Assembly: GCA_037074705.1 (NCBI GenBank)
Contig: CM073592.1
Coordinates: 24,586,629-24,650,628, forward strand
DNA from: Zhengitettix transpicula
Taxonomy: Eukaryota > Arthropoda > Insecta > Orthoptera > Tetrigidae
Reading direction: 5' to 3'
Length of the DNA stretch: 64,000 nucleotides
Below are positions 11,799-23,255 of this stretch, in pieces; position 1 is the stretch's first letter; every line of letters starts with the position of its first letter. Below the pieces are notes generated by a model that was given only the letters and a program-made list of their open reading frames with translations, had not been told where the DNA came from and searched no databases. Position numbers and translations under genes: made by a program.

Positions 11799-12363
11799 TC
11801 TTATAAATAAAAATGAGTGTATGTATGTACGTATGTATATTTGTTTGATTGTATATTTGTATGTTCCTTATATAAATCTACACCGGTGGAGAAAATTTCA
11901 CCAAATTTCGTACACGTGTTCTTTACTACCAGGAAACAAACACTGTTGGGGTGAGACGCGTCTAGCACCCCGAGAAGCGGGGGTGGACGGGTGTGGAAAT
12001 ATTTGAACATGCTAAAAGAGCCGATATTTGAGTCGGATAAATATTTTAAGGGGTCAAAGATATTGATAGTGTTAGCTGAATATAATTTTAATCCCCTACA
12101 CCCTGGGAAAAGGGCACCCTTAGGGTTTGGGGTGGAGATGCTTTACAGGAAAATAACGCGAAAACAACCGAGCTTGGAGTTAAATAAAATGTTCTTGATG
12201 CCACTGATTTTAGTTATGACAATCAACTTGGTATTTACCCTTCAGATGCAGGGGTAGGGGGCGAAGTGCATTACATAAAAATAACGCAAAAGCAACCGAG
12301 ATTGCAGTCAAGTTGTGGGTTATGGATATACGACATCCCGGGAAACGCCGGGCACCCAGCTAG
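11799..12363 (+). mobile_element. Non-autonomous Helitron Hel2, body type A
   Basis: It starts TCTTATAAATAAA after an A and ends CACCCAGCTAG before T12364. The terminal hairpin is CCCGG...CCGGG at about 12337-12352. The first 200 bp align with Hel1 (AAATCTACACCGGTGGAG, GTACACGTGTTCTTTAC). It is about 100 bp shorter than Hel1 because its internal modules are fewer or shorter. The 60-90 codon frames crossing it are not conserved in Hel1, so it is non-coding. Confidence 0.87.
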
Positions 12364-12822
12364 TTGGTTATATATATTGTTACCAAAGTTTATACATTTA
12401 CATAAGGTTTTAAATAATTTACATCACATTAATTGGCATTTTAAAGATATAAATAGTTCAAAATTGATTCAAAAATAAATTTATTAATAAATATTTCAAT
12501 ATAATAAGAGAAAGGACTGTTATACACTATTATTAAAATAAGGGAACAAGAGGACTTGTATTATTTAAATTTAAAATATATAATTGTATTCAGTATAAGA
12601 CTGGTTGTAATTAATTAGAATTATGTGACAGTCTCAAATTAATTACTGATTCATTAATTGAAGCTTTTGACTTATAAATTAATATTCATCTATACAATAA
12701 GAAAAAAATTGAGAATAATATTCTTATAATTAACTGTATATTACACCGTTAATTTTAAGAGCGTAGTTGTAACCGTTAATTTATATAAAATTATTATCTT
12801 TTACAACATTAAAAACATGTTA

Positions 12823-12844
12823 TCTCTCTCTCTCTCTCTCTCTC

Positions 12845-12896
<52 letters not shown>
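12823..12896. repeat. Compound microsatellite (TC)n-(TA)n
   Basis: A TC run from 12823 to about 12845 passes through TGTGTC into an uninterrupted TA run to 12896, ending 28 bp before SINE copy R5. The R5-strand frame that reads IYIYIYIY is this microsatellite. Confidence 0.95.
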
Positions 12897-12901
<5 letters not shown>

Positions 12902-12924
12902 CGTCTAATGCTGACAAATAAACT

Positions 12925-13348
12925 CCGAGGCACCTCGGCCTGTTTTGAGAGGTGTATCTTCGGGGGTCGCAGACCTTGGGCATACGGTAAGAGTTGTTCG
13001 CTATTCCCATTGGAATAGTCGGCCAGCTGCCTCCTGAACTGTTCGAGGCACGGAGAAGGGAATGCTGCGTCCCCACAGCAAACTCCTCTCCCGCTATCGG
13101 AAGGGCGTGGGACAAGTACCCAATGCCCGACCTACCCGATGCAAGTTTTTCTAAGGTTTTCCCTGCATTTCTTTAGGCGAATGCCGGGTAGGATCCTTAA
13201 AATATAGCCCGGGGGCCCTAGTTAACTCTTGGCCACCTTCCTCTACCCTTCCGCATCCCCCCTTTTAAATCCCTTCCTATGTTATTAAAGGGGAGTTGCC
13301 CAATGTGGATCACCCTCATGTAGCCTGTTGCCCTAAAAAAAAAAAAAA
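12925..13348 (+). mobile_element. Hairpin-headed SINE, copy R5, 5'-truncated
   Basis: It starts within the body at CCGAGGCACCTCGG, so the head hairpins are missing, and runs to a tail of about 14 A. Sequence is close to the consensus of the window. No clear target-site duplication was found. Confidence 0.88.
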
Positions 13349-15267
13349 CTAATAACTAGCAACGATCTTTCAAGCAGCTTCAACAGTAGCTACTTCCAAG
13401 GAACTCGGTTGAAGATATTACATTAGTTTATCAGTTGCCAATTTTTTTAAAAATACCAACGTAATATTTACCCTTCATTTATATCATTTACTATTTTTTT
13501 CATATTAACATTTACAAATATGGATTTTAATTAAAATGATATTTTCCTTATATATCCTTATTATCAAAATAAAAACAATGATTTGTTGTTTTAATATGGG
13601 TGAATGAGGTTGTATCTACATTTTATTCTGAAAAGTCTAATTTATAATCGTAGATTAAGGCTGTGCGTCTATAACTTATTAATTTCTTCTTAATAACTAT
13701 TTTAATTTTATTTAGGTTGACGTCCTTTGTACACATTAGCGTCTTCCCTTCACCTGATGAGGTCCACAGAACGTGGCGCCGTGTATTATTTTTTAACGTA
13801 TTAATTTAACTGTCCGATTCTATAAAGCATGTATGTGGCCATTTAGTTTGTAGCAGAAAATTAAACTCTATTACGATAAGATCATCGTCGTGTAAAAGAT
13901 CTAGAATTGCAAATTAGAAGCAATCCAGTGTTAACGTGACTTTGGCTTACACAATGTAATTCTCATGAAGCAGCAATTATAGAGAACACTGGTTGTTGTT
14001 GTTGTTGTTAGCTGCTTGCTTTTGGGAAGAGATGCAAGGTCTTCAGCGGAATTTAAGCAACGATTACTGCAAGAGTTGGGTTAGGAGATTCGGAGTTGAT
14101 ACGAAACATTTAGGAACAGAAGAGGAGGTTTCGCAGAATCGGGCCATGAGACAGAGACAGAGATACACAATAAGCAGAAGCAAAACACACTTCAACGTCA
14201 CAGTAATCGCAACAGACACACTTAAGATAACACAGGACATCAGTGAGCTAAGCCAGTAGAAGGAAACACACAAATACGCGTTAAGACGTTGAGAAATCCC
14301 TTCCCTTTTAAATACAGCGGATATTCTGATAACAGCGTAAGATAAAAAGGTTTTTCATACAATATCCTCTGCTGGTGAACTTTGAACATTTCTGACTGGA
14401 ACTTCATTTCTTTGAAATATTTTTCTGGCTGTTAAACTATTTTTGTCTTAGTAATACTAATCTCATTGTCGAAAAAAAATATGAAATAGAGTAACCAAGT
14501 AACCAAAAAAGTCCTCAGGAATTTCAGAAGAACAAAATAAAATATTATTTTGATAAGTACAGCAAGTATAAAAATTTTAGATCCAAAAATACTTCAAATT
14601 CCACTAATTTAAAATTGAGTTTTTTAATAAATTTTTTTAAAATTTAAAAAACGTTTTCTCGCTGGGGGATTGTGGCCACGGTTTGAACAATAATCAATGT
14701 TTCCGTTTAACTTGACGGCAGCCGTCATAAAGCGAAATTTCAGGAAGCAAGAGTGGAATAAAACCTGACAATACGGGGACCGGGCCATGGGCGAGAAAAG
14801 GTAGAGAAATTAGGGTGGGAATCCTTGGCAACCAGACGGAAGAAAGATTGACTTTGAGCTAATAAATCATTGAACGGGTAACAAAGCGTGTAAAGACATA
14901 CGGGATAAGATCGAGAAACCAACTTTTATTGGCAGAGGTCATTACAAATTTAAAATCAAAACGAGACCGCAAAAGGATCAGACGTAGTGGAAATTCTCAT
15001 TCCTGAACCGATCGGAAGGTGATTGAAATAATTTACCAGCAGCAGTGTTTAAGGAGAATCTTACAATAAGAAGATTTAAGAATAATATAATTAAATTAAT
15101 GAAGTGAAATTCATTTTTGTTTAATAATATAATAATATATAATTAGTGAAGTGAAGTGTGGAGGGAGTGAAAAAATTTTCAGGACACATGCCTAAGACCT
15201 TTTTCTTTTCTTCTTTCAAAATTGTTTAATATGTATTACTTTTGTTTATATATTTGTTTTATACTGT
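13349..15267. other. Unique stretch, no gene recognised
   Basis: A short GTT run lies at 13991-14010. Frames of 88 codons (13993-14259) and 60 codons (14740-14922, minus) match no family I know. At 13751-13785 a CTGATGAGG...GTGGCGCC string loosely recalls the hammerhead-like modules but lacks GAAAC. Confidence 0.5.
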
Positions 15268-15627
15268 GGTGTATGTTCTGGGGTCACAGATCTTGGTAAT
15301 ACGGTAAGAGTTGTTTTCGTTACCACTGGAACAGTCAGCCATCTGCCTCCCAAACTGGTTTATACACGGAGAATCCCCACAGCAAACCCTACCGCCGCCA
15401 TCGGAAGGTCGTAGGACAAGTACCCAACGCTCGACCTACCTGATGCAGGTTTTCTAGGGTTTATCCTGCAGAACTTTTAGGGGAATTGCCGGGTAGGATC
15501 ATTAAACTATAGCCCCGGAGCCCCTTGGCTACATTGTTCTACCCTTCCGCATTCCCCCGTTCAATCCCTTTTCCATGCTATAAGAGAGGAGTGGCTACTA
15601 TGTGGATTACCCTTTATATGTAGCCTT
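15268..15627 (+). mobile_element. Hairpin-headed SINE, copy R6, diverged, 5'-truncated
   Basis: It begins at GTGTATGTTCTGGGGTCACAG and runs to CCTTTATATGTAGCC with no A tail left. Many substitutions and small deletions place it among the older copies. Confidence 0.82.
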
Positions 15628-16506
15628 CTTCTTCTCGTCTATTTCTTCTGGTTTGAAACGTATTATCCTTTTCTTTTGGTATTTTCAGTGGTGTAAATCT
15701 TTAATCACTCTAATGTGTTATTTCTCATGAACTAAAAAATGTATTTTCGATTTAATCTCGTCAATTCTCTCCTATTTCTACCGTCTACACCGAGTTACCA
15801 GTACAAAAATGTCCTCCAACGTCCATTCAAGCAGATTTTTAATGCCTCGTTCACATCTGCCTGATTGGTCCAGCAACCGCTGAAAGCAGCTGTATAATTC
15901 AATGTCCAAATGCCAGGTCATTTTGTCAGTCAGTTAGAAAATATTTTTTCTTCTCATCTAAGGGAGTCTGCTGCTGTTCTTTCTCCATGCTAGAAAAAAT
16001 AATATTTTTTTTGCGAAAAAAATACGTGTTTCTTCCCATGATTTTTATCGCCACAAGAAAAGTAACTCCTGTACTACTGTCTAAAATAGATTGGAATGGT
16101 TTAATTTATCCTCGTTGTTAATCGTGAATCCATCGTATTTTTTTTTCATTTTGTTAATTTCCCCCCCGCGTGAAGTCTCGTACAAGAAAATGAATTTAGT
16201 GATACCTGTAACGAAGCCTATTCCACCAACCGGATGACTCCCGGGGCGGCGCGGTTATGCTGGTGATGTGCACACATTATATCCGTGTGATAACGAAGTC
16301 CCGAATGTGCCAGGTCATCAACTTAGGATGGATGGTGTGTTCCCACAGGTGACAAGATTAATAGCCGCATCTCAGCACACAGCAGCCCGGTCCAGATACA
16401 TCACTACACTACTCCCAGCCCCTGAACCACGCTCAATATCTAAAATCTAGGGACATTACTAACCAGGCTCGTTACTTTCGGTTTAAAAATTGTCTTGCAG
16501 GCTTGA
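15628..16506. other. Unique stretch, no gene recognised
   Basis: A frame of 60 codons at 16268-16450 lies in a patch of ordinary base composition and matches nothing I know. Nothing else stands out. Confidence 0.5.
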
Positions 16507-16760
16507 AATATTAATAAATATAACACGGTCTTTTACGGCAGAAAAATATTTGTAATCGAAATTATACAACGTTTCGTCTGGGTTTTTTTTCGCGACATTT
16601 TCAGGTATAGAAGCTTCCAAAAATTTTGATAGTCAGCGGAGTACGTCCCTGCCTTTCAAAATTTTGTAAAGCTCCTGTACTTGAAGAGGTCGTAAATAGT
16701 GACGAAACGTTGTTTAATGCTTATCATTTTCTGACGTAAAAGACCGTGGTTTATTAATAA
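16507..16760. repeat. Fold-back element FB3 with paired hammerhead-like modules
   Basis: Left arm 16507-16640 and right arm 16650-16760 are imperfect reverse complements: CACGGTCTTTTACGGCAGAAAA (16524 onward) against TTTTCTGACGTAAAAGACCGTG (to 16748). Each arm carries a CTGAAnA...GACGAAACGTTGT module, on the minus strand at 16570-16604 and on the plus strand at 16681-16709. In both, a GTC/GAC stem precedes GAAACG. The right end touches the terminus of Helitron Hel3. Confidence 0.8.
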
Positions 16761-17521
16761 CTATCTGAGTGCCCGGCGTTGCCACGTGTACTTATTTGTA
16801 TAAACCCAAAAAAGTATTTAATTCTATATTAATCTTCAGTCAAGAAGTGATTTAACCTAAATCAAACTGTTCCTAGTTCCGTACATACTTTAGACCGATA
16901 GTACATTAATTGAAAAGCTGTAAAATTCATTGAATTTTATTGCACCAATCCCAACAAATTTCTTTACGAATAGAATACTTAAATATACTCCTCGAGCATT
17001 GCAGAATATAATTTTCCCTCAGTCTTAAGGCTTTACGAAATATTAAATTAATGAAATTGTTAACTAAATTCACAATGTAAACAAATGGTCGCCATATTGG
17101 AGTCACTAATATGGCACGAAAATTAACTTACATGTACCGTTAAGGATCGTAAAGTATTTCGAATTGTTTTCTATCACTAAGAGAATTATTACTGGATAAA
17201 ACTATACTTTTTATTGAATGAAAATATTTCTGCTTTATTTCATTAAGAAAAAAGGAACTAATTCCTTTGTTCGTCGCGTAGTAACGTCTCTCTCTCTCGC
17301 GTGACGTCATCGTGTCTTGGCGCGCAATAATTTAACACAAAATGATCACGATTTTCTATTCTATTTCTTTCCACAGTTATGCTAGGGGTTTCCCACACCC
17401 CCAGTACCGTTTCTAAAGTTTTTAAGAATATGTGTACCAACTTTTGTTGTAACCTGTCCATTTGTATAGAAATTAACGTAAATACATACATACAAACATA
17501 TATCCTTCATTATTATTTAGA
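16761..17521 (-). mobile_element. Non-autonomous Helitron Hel3, body type B
   Basis: Read on the minus strand it begins TCTAAATAATAATG at 17521 after an A, and ends GGCAACGCCGGGCACTCAGATAG at 16761, before T. The final CTAG has decayed to ATAG. The body aligns with Hel4 and Hel5 (GCGCGCCA, GACGTCA, GGCGACCATTTGTTTACA landmarks). The frame of 77 codons at 17258-17491 is not kept in the other copies. It lies flush against FB3. Confidence 0.84.
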
Positions 17522-19076
17522 TTGAATCTTAAATAGTCACAATATATAATTATTACGATTTAAAATAAGTTGGGAACTAAACGAGAATATACGGGGGAAG
17601 CATAAATGCTGATAATATGAGTAATAACTTAACAACTGCGAAAGATGTTAAATGTCTGGAAATAATTGATATACAAATTAGAAGTGTAATTATTAATAAC
17701 GTAACATTGCCTCTTTTTTTTAAAAAAAAAATAGCATCTTTATGCCTGTTTCTTTTTTTTAATAGTTAAATAATTGCGTTTTATTAATTCGAAAATTCAT
17801 CGTGCGGTATTTTATTTTAACGTTAAATCGCATATTTATTATTCACTAAGCGTATTTAATCGCACGGAATTATCTGATTATCCGAAGTCTGAAGAAGCTT
17901 AGAAATATAAATTTTCTTTAAAAGGTGGTAAAGTAATATTTATTTCCAACGGGGGAAGAAAAATAATACTATCTCACCGTCAGAGTCCATTTTACTACTG
18001 ACGTTGGTTCTGGTCAGTATTACGTAATATTTAAAATAAATGCCCAAGAGGTGAAGAAACACGAGTAAAATAATAAATGGACGAAATATATATATATATA
18101 TAAGGAAAAATAGTAGGAAATAATATTATAATCTGAATATCCAAATAATTTCAAACAGTTTGTTTCATCATTTTGTTTGCATTCCCGATTCAGTTATATA
18201 ATAATGGATTATTATTTATTTTACGAAAATGACGGAATTATCATCAACAATTATTTGAAATATCTGTGGTTGTGTAGTGGACATAAACTCGACATACATT
18301 GAACAACATGTTTAGAAAACTTTATTTACAATGACACACTCGTGGTATGAAATTTGTTTCGCCAATATTTTACGTGAATTTCGATTAAAAAAAAAACTAT
18401 TTTCAAAAAACGATCGCAGACATGTTGATCAAATACGGAGCTCAATTGATATATTTATGATTATTATGCACTAATTTTAAGCTCTGTGCAAACAAATGAC
18501 GAAAAGTATTACATTGCGGTGTCCTTAAAGTTAATAAATCGTCCTCTAGGATTAGTGAGTCTGTTTCTTTTTAGATATTAAAGTAGGCTTTCATGCCGAT
18601 TTCATTCCACAAACTGTCTACAGTGTTTGAAAGAGGTATCTAAAATTTATTAGATTTTACGTTGAATTTCTTATTTTCATGTTATAAATGTTTAAAAAAT
18701 CTCAGAGATAGTTAATTACTATATTAAATATAAAAATAAATAAATTGATATCTTGCTTTAAAATATTTATTCAGTTAGGAACGTTAAACGTATAAAGTCA
18801 TATACATCTATACCAATCAAAAGTAAAAAAAAATGGAGATTAATAATGTTGGAGTATAATAATTAAATTATTTTAAGAGTATAATCCACAGTTTAGGATA
18901 AGATTATTTATCGCAAATTTTTTGCTTGCTTACATGTTGAAAGTTCTTAACCGAATAAATATTTTAAATTCAGACTGTTATTCCACGTTTAACCTGTAAT
19001 GAAATGACTGTGATAATTTTCAATTAAGCAAGATAGATTCTCGTAGTTTAATTTGAAGGTAAATTTATCAGATAAC
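17522..19076. other. A+T-rich stretch, no gene recognised
   Basis: There is a TA microsatellite at about 18087-18102. A CTGAAGAAGCTTAGAAAT string at 17890 weakly recalls the hammerhead-like modules. Nothing else could be identified. Confidence 0.5.
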
Positions 19077-19420
19077 GACGGAACAGTCGGCCACCTGCCT
19101 CCTAAACTGGTCGACGCACGGAGACGGGCAATTCTGTAAATGCTGGAATGCAGAAAACCCTTCTTTATCGCTATCGGAAGGGCGTGGGACAAGAATCCAA
19201 TGCCCGACCTACCTGATGGAGGTTTTCTATGAGTTTTCCTGCTGTACTTCTAGGCGAATCCCGGATAGGATTCTTAAGTACAGCCCGGGATCCCTAGTTA
19301 ACCCTTGGCTACCTTACTCTACCCTTCAGTATCCCCCTTGAATTTAAAATCCCTTCCAATGTTTTTAAAGAGGAGTTGCCACAACGTGTCACTCTAAAAA
19401 TAAAAAAATAATAATAATAA
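19077..19420 (+). mobile_element. Hairpin-headed SINE, copy R7, diverged, 5'-truncated
   Basis: It starts at GGAACAGTCGGCCACCTGCC. The segment CTGTAAATGCTGGAATGCAG (19134 onward) replaces the usual GCTGCGTCCCCACAGC, so this copy has a local rearrangement. The tail has drifted to mixed A/T. Confidence 0.82.
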
Positions 19421-20590
19421 ATAATTATTTTTATGAATAAATAAATGTGTGCCTAAATGGAGATTTTTTCGAAATAGATTTACGAAATTTGTGTTTATAA
19501 AAATAATTTGTAGAACATGGTAGTGTTAAATGTTGAACTAATTTTCTATTGTTTCATTTTTTTAATGTAATTTACCAAATCTAAAATCAAGATTGTGGTG
19601 GAGGTTGACATTAATGGAATGTTCAAACGCTTTTGAATTATTGGAACGTAATAGTTCGATCATCTTTAGTTTTAGAACTCTTTCTTCGTTAAGTTATAAG
19701 AATATCCTGTCATAGATGGTTAAGTACAGTTAATTTATATATCAAAACTTTTGATTTCCCTGAACGAGTCGCGAATTTAATGATGATAACCATGAAAGTA
19801 TCAAACATGGCTGAAGTCTTCAATATTTTCGTCCGGACCTTTATTACTTCTTTTAATAATCAATAAATTTATCTCTAATTATATTCATTAACTTATTCGC
19901 TCGCCGTGTTGTTCTAGAAGGATTGGCGCGATTAGAGATTGATGTTGCCCTCCAGCTCTGGAGGGACGGACCGAAGCCTCATGTTGCTTGCTTGTTCTTG
20001 TTGTTGTTAACCAACCACCTGGTAACAACAGACAGGCCGTATCGTGTTCGTGTGTTCCACTTTATCACAGTAGCTATTACCAGGAACCATGTTACGAGCT
20101 GGGGCCTTGGCATTCAAGCAGAATAACATCGACAGCCTCGTGCGTAGTCAGATAGCCAACATGGGGTCTAAAACAAAGTGGCAGGACAGAAATTGAAGTG
20201 GAGAAAGGTAATGGACATGAAAAAGGTCAGGAAATACGATGTAAGGAGGAGTGTGGTCCAATTACGAGAGAATAAACCGAATTTCAGAGGAAATAACAGT
20301 CTAAGGAAATGTCTGATTAAATAAAATAATTTTTGATATATAGGAATGCTAATAAATAAATAAACAATAGCCAATTTTAAGCAAAAAAAGGAGAATTTAT
20401 TCAATTAACAACGTTTTACCGCTTAATTTGAGACATCATCAGGTTGCAATTTTTTTAAAAAAATTGATGCACTATGCTGATTGCCGTGGTTGAAATAGAT
20501 TATTTATTATTTATTTATGTACGTAAATTGTTTATTTAATTATTAGTTTTCTCATTAGTGAGAATACATACATATATATTCGTATGTCCA
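19421..20590. other. A+T-rich stretch with a decayed hammerhead-like module
   Basis: On the minus strand, CTGATGATGTCTC...GGTAAAACGTTG lies at 20412-20442; it has the usual order, but GAAACG has become AAAACG. A 67-codon frame at 19923-20126 matches nothing I know. Confidence 0.45.
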
Positions 20591-20960
20591 TTTTTATTTT
20601 TTGTATTGAATAAAACCACTGATTGTCAGCCAAATAAGACTCATTTCTTTCTGAAGGAGATTTCGATTAATTAAACATAATCTTTTTTTATGGTTACAAT
20701 TTGATTTGTGGAACCTATAATTCAAGAATAGGATATTTAAAATTATTTCTATTTTATTGTAACGATTTTATTAAAAAAATTTTCGTATTCAAATTAGTTT
20801 GTGATTAAAATTTCTCATGGTGAGATTTATTTAGATTCTTTTAAGCATACCTTTTTATCCCCCTTTAAGTACCTAGGACTAATTATTCATAAATGGAAAA
20901 ATATTAATATCAGAAATATGAATAGAAGACTCAAAATTACAACTCATAATTCGAAATATT
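20591..20960 (+). repeat. Dispersed repeat related to the arms of FB4
   Basis: From about 20605 (ACCACTGATTGTCAGCCAAA) to 20900 (AAGTACCTAGGACTAAT) this aligns with the reverse complement of about 22940-23250, i.e. the right arm and part of the centre of FB4. One frame (20801-20989) reads FKYLGLIIHK, which recalls the KYLG motif after the catalytic core of LINE reverse transcriptases. The motif is not clearly kept in the FB4 copy (it reads TYLGLIV there), so a LINE origin is only a possibility. Confidence 0.65.
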
Positions 20961-20990
20961 ATTGGGAAATTAATTTTAATATTTATTAAT

Positions 20991-22306
20991 TCTAATAAAA
21001 TTATAATAATTATATATATGTATATATTAGTAAAAAAAACTTTGGATTTATAAGAGGAAAATTTCGAACATTTTTTTATGACAAAAAACTTGTATGATGT
21101 AAAAATTAACGAATTAAATCCATGTATAAAATATTTGCTCTCAAATGATCTCTTATATAACAGATATAGTCTTGGATTATTTTTTTCGAATAAATATGGA
21201 ATAAATTTGCGTACTGCAGATGTTTGATAATTTTATATTTTACATGACAGAAAAGTGATGGCATGCGTACGATTTAGGATTGACCGGTTAAAGGTAGATA
21301 CATCACACATTCGCGGACGTATGTCATTAATTGTCACTGCCGAGCTGCGTTTGTCAATTAATAGCAAATTTAATAGTGGAGCTCGCGGTACTTTGATATC
21401 AGTAATAGTAAGATAATAATATTGCCGCCAGCTGACTGATATTAAATAACTAACAGACATCAAAGGGTAGCAAACGCGGTGTGAAAATGAATTACACTGA
21501 GGCCCATAATTAACGGCGGGGTCGTTGAGTTCATATATTTATTTATATTTTCAAAGAAATATTAGTCCCCACACACACACACACACCATCGGGGAGTGTT
21601 CGTTTGATGTCTCTCACCACACACACACACTGGTAATAGTAGTCGTTGGTTTTAGTTTCCACGAATCACACAATGAAACACGCGGTAGTCTCTGTTTCTT
21701 TCAGCGCAACTCACTTTTTTTCCATGGCCTAATTCAAGTACCCATTGAAGAAGGGACATTTATATGTAAATTGGTCAGATTATTGGACACCCTCTGAGAC
21801 TGAAGAAAAAGTCCCGAAGACTGAAAACTCACCCTGTCCTTTTATACTTATAATTATCGTCTTATAAGATGCAATTAAAGTCACAAATTATGCATATAAT
21901 TGCTATTAGAACACTGGAAACTGGTAAGTTGAACCTCAAGGATCTACCTCCCCTCCCCCTCCCCAGTAGAAGCGATCCAATCCAACCAAAGCTTCCAAGT
22001 GGCTCCGTTGCTCTGAAAAGCTGAATTCTCTTGTTATCGGAAGAAGATAACAAGTATCACAGATATTACATGCACAATCTGTCGGAGCCTTGTTACTATT
22101 TCAAGTTATCAAACGAAGAATTCAGTTTGTCAGAAGCGGAGTTTCAATATTCCCGATCATCGAACATAAGCCAACTGGAATAGTCTAATTTCTTCGGGCA
22201 CTTTAAAATAACTTTTCACGTGACAATATAAAAATTAAACATAAGAAAAATTAGGAAAATATTAGCAGTAACTTTGTAAATAAATTAAACTATAGTTAAT
22301 TTGATG
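20991..22306. other. Unique stretch with two CA microsatellites
   Basis: CA runs lie at 21570-21586 and 21618-21630. The frames across them are short and simple-sequence driven. No gene is recognised. Confidence 0.55.
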
Positions 22307-22646
22307 TCCCATTGGAATAGTCGGACAGCTGCCTCACAAACTGGTCGAGGCTCGGAGTAGGGAATGCTGCGTCCCCACAGAAAACCTCCATCTCCAGACA
22401 TCGGATGGGCGTGGGACACGTACCGACTGGTCGGCGTACCTGATGCAGGTTTTCTAGGGTTTAGATTGCGTCACTTTTAGGAAAATTCCGGGTAGGATCC
22501 TTATATTACAGCCCGAGGGCCTTAGTTAACCCTTCCCTAGCTTCCTCTAGTCTTCCGCATCCTCCCTTTCGAATCCTTTCCTATGCTATTAAAAGGGAGT
22601 TGTCACTATGTGGATTACCCTCATGTAGCTTGTTACTCTAAAAAAT
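22307..22646 (+). mobile_element. Hairpin-headed SINE, copy R8, 5'-truncated
   Basis: It starts CCCATTGGAATAGTCGGACAG and runs to TGTTACTCTAAAAAA. It is diverged, with a short altered segment at 22383-22440. It lies about 50 bp left of FB4. Confidence 0.85.
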
Positions 22647-22694
22647 ATTTTATAAAAATTTAAAATATTAATAATATTTATAACACTTTTTTAA

Positions 22695-23255
22695 ATTTTT
22701 TCAAATTGAAACATCCTGGTTATCAGTCAAGTAAAACTCATTTTATACTATTTTCCATCATAACTTTCGGTTAATTAACCTTAAAAATATTTTTACATTG
22801 TTACAATATTATTAATTGTATGTAAAATGCAGTCATACACTACTGAAATTATTCATATAAATTATTATCATTTTATTAAAATTAATAAATATTAAGATTA
22901 ATTTCCGAATAATATTTCGAATAATGAGTCTTCCATATATACTTCTATTATTAATATTTTTCCATTCATGACTATTAGTCCTAGGTACTTAAAGGGAAAA
23001 AAAACAGGTATGCTTAAAAGAATCGAAAAAAAAACATGATAAATATTAATCACAAATTAATTTGAATACGAAAAAGTTTTAATAAAATCATTACAATTGG
23101 AATGAATAATTTCAAATATCCTATTCTTGAATATAAAGTTTCATTAATAAAATTGTAACAATATAAAAAGATGATAAACTTTAATTAATAGAAAGCTTCT
23201 TCAGAAAGAAGTGAGTTTTATTTCGCTGACAATCAGTGGTTTTATTAAATACAAA
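22695..23255. repeat. Fold-back element FB4, arms about 200 bp
   Basis: The left arm 22695-22900 and right arm 23060-23255 are imperfect reverse complements. Left TTATCAGTCAAGTAAAACTC corresponds to right GAGTTTTATTTCGCTGACAA; both share TGTTACAAT with ATTGTAACA. A third copy of the arm lies at 20591-20960. The arms are clearly diverged, so this is an old structure. Confidence 0.78.

Noticed and set aside
12801..13115. 104-codon minus-strand frame with an IYIYIY and RERERE segment
   Set aside because: The segment is the (TC)n-(TA)n microsatellite and the rest is antisense SINE.
20801..20989. LINE reverse transcriptase called from FKYLGLIIHK
   Set aside because: A single short motif is not enough; no catalytic YADD box or other domain is visible around it, and the related copy at FB4 does not keep the frame. 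Kept only as a possibility.
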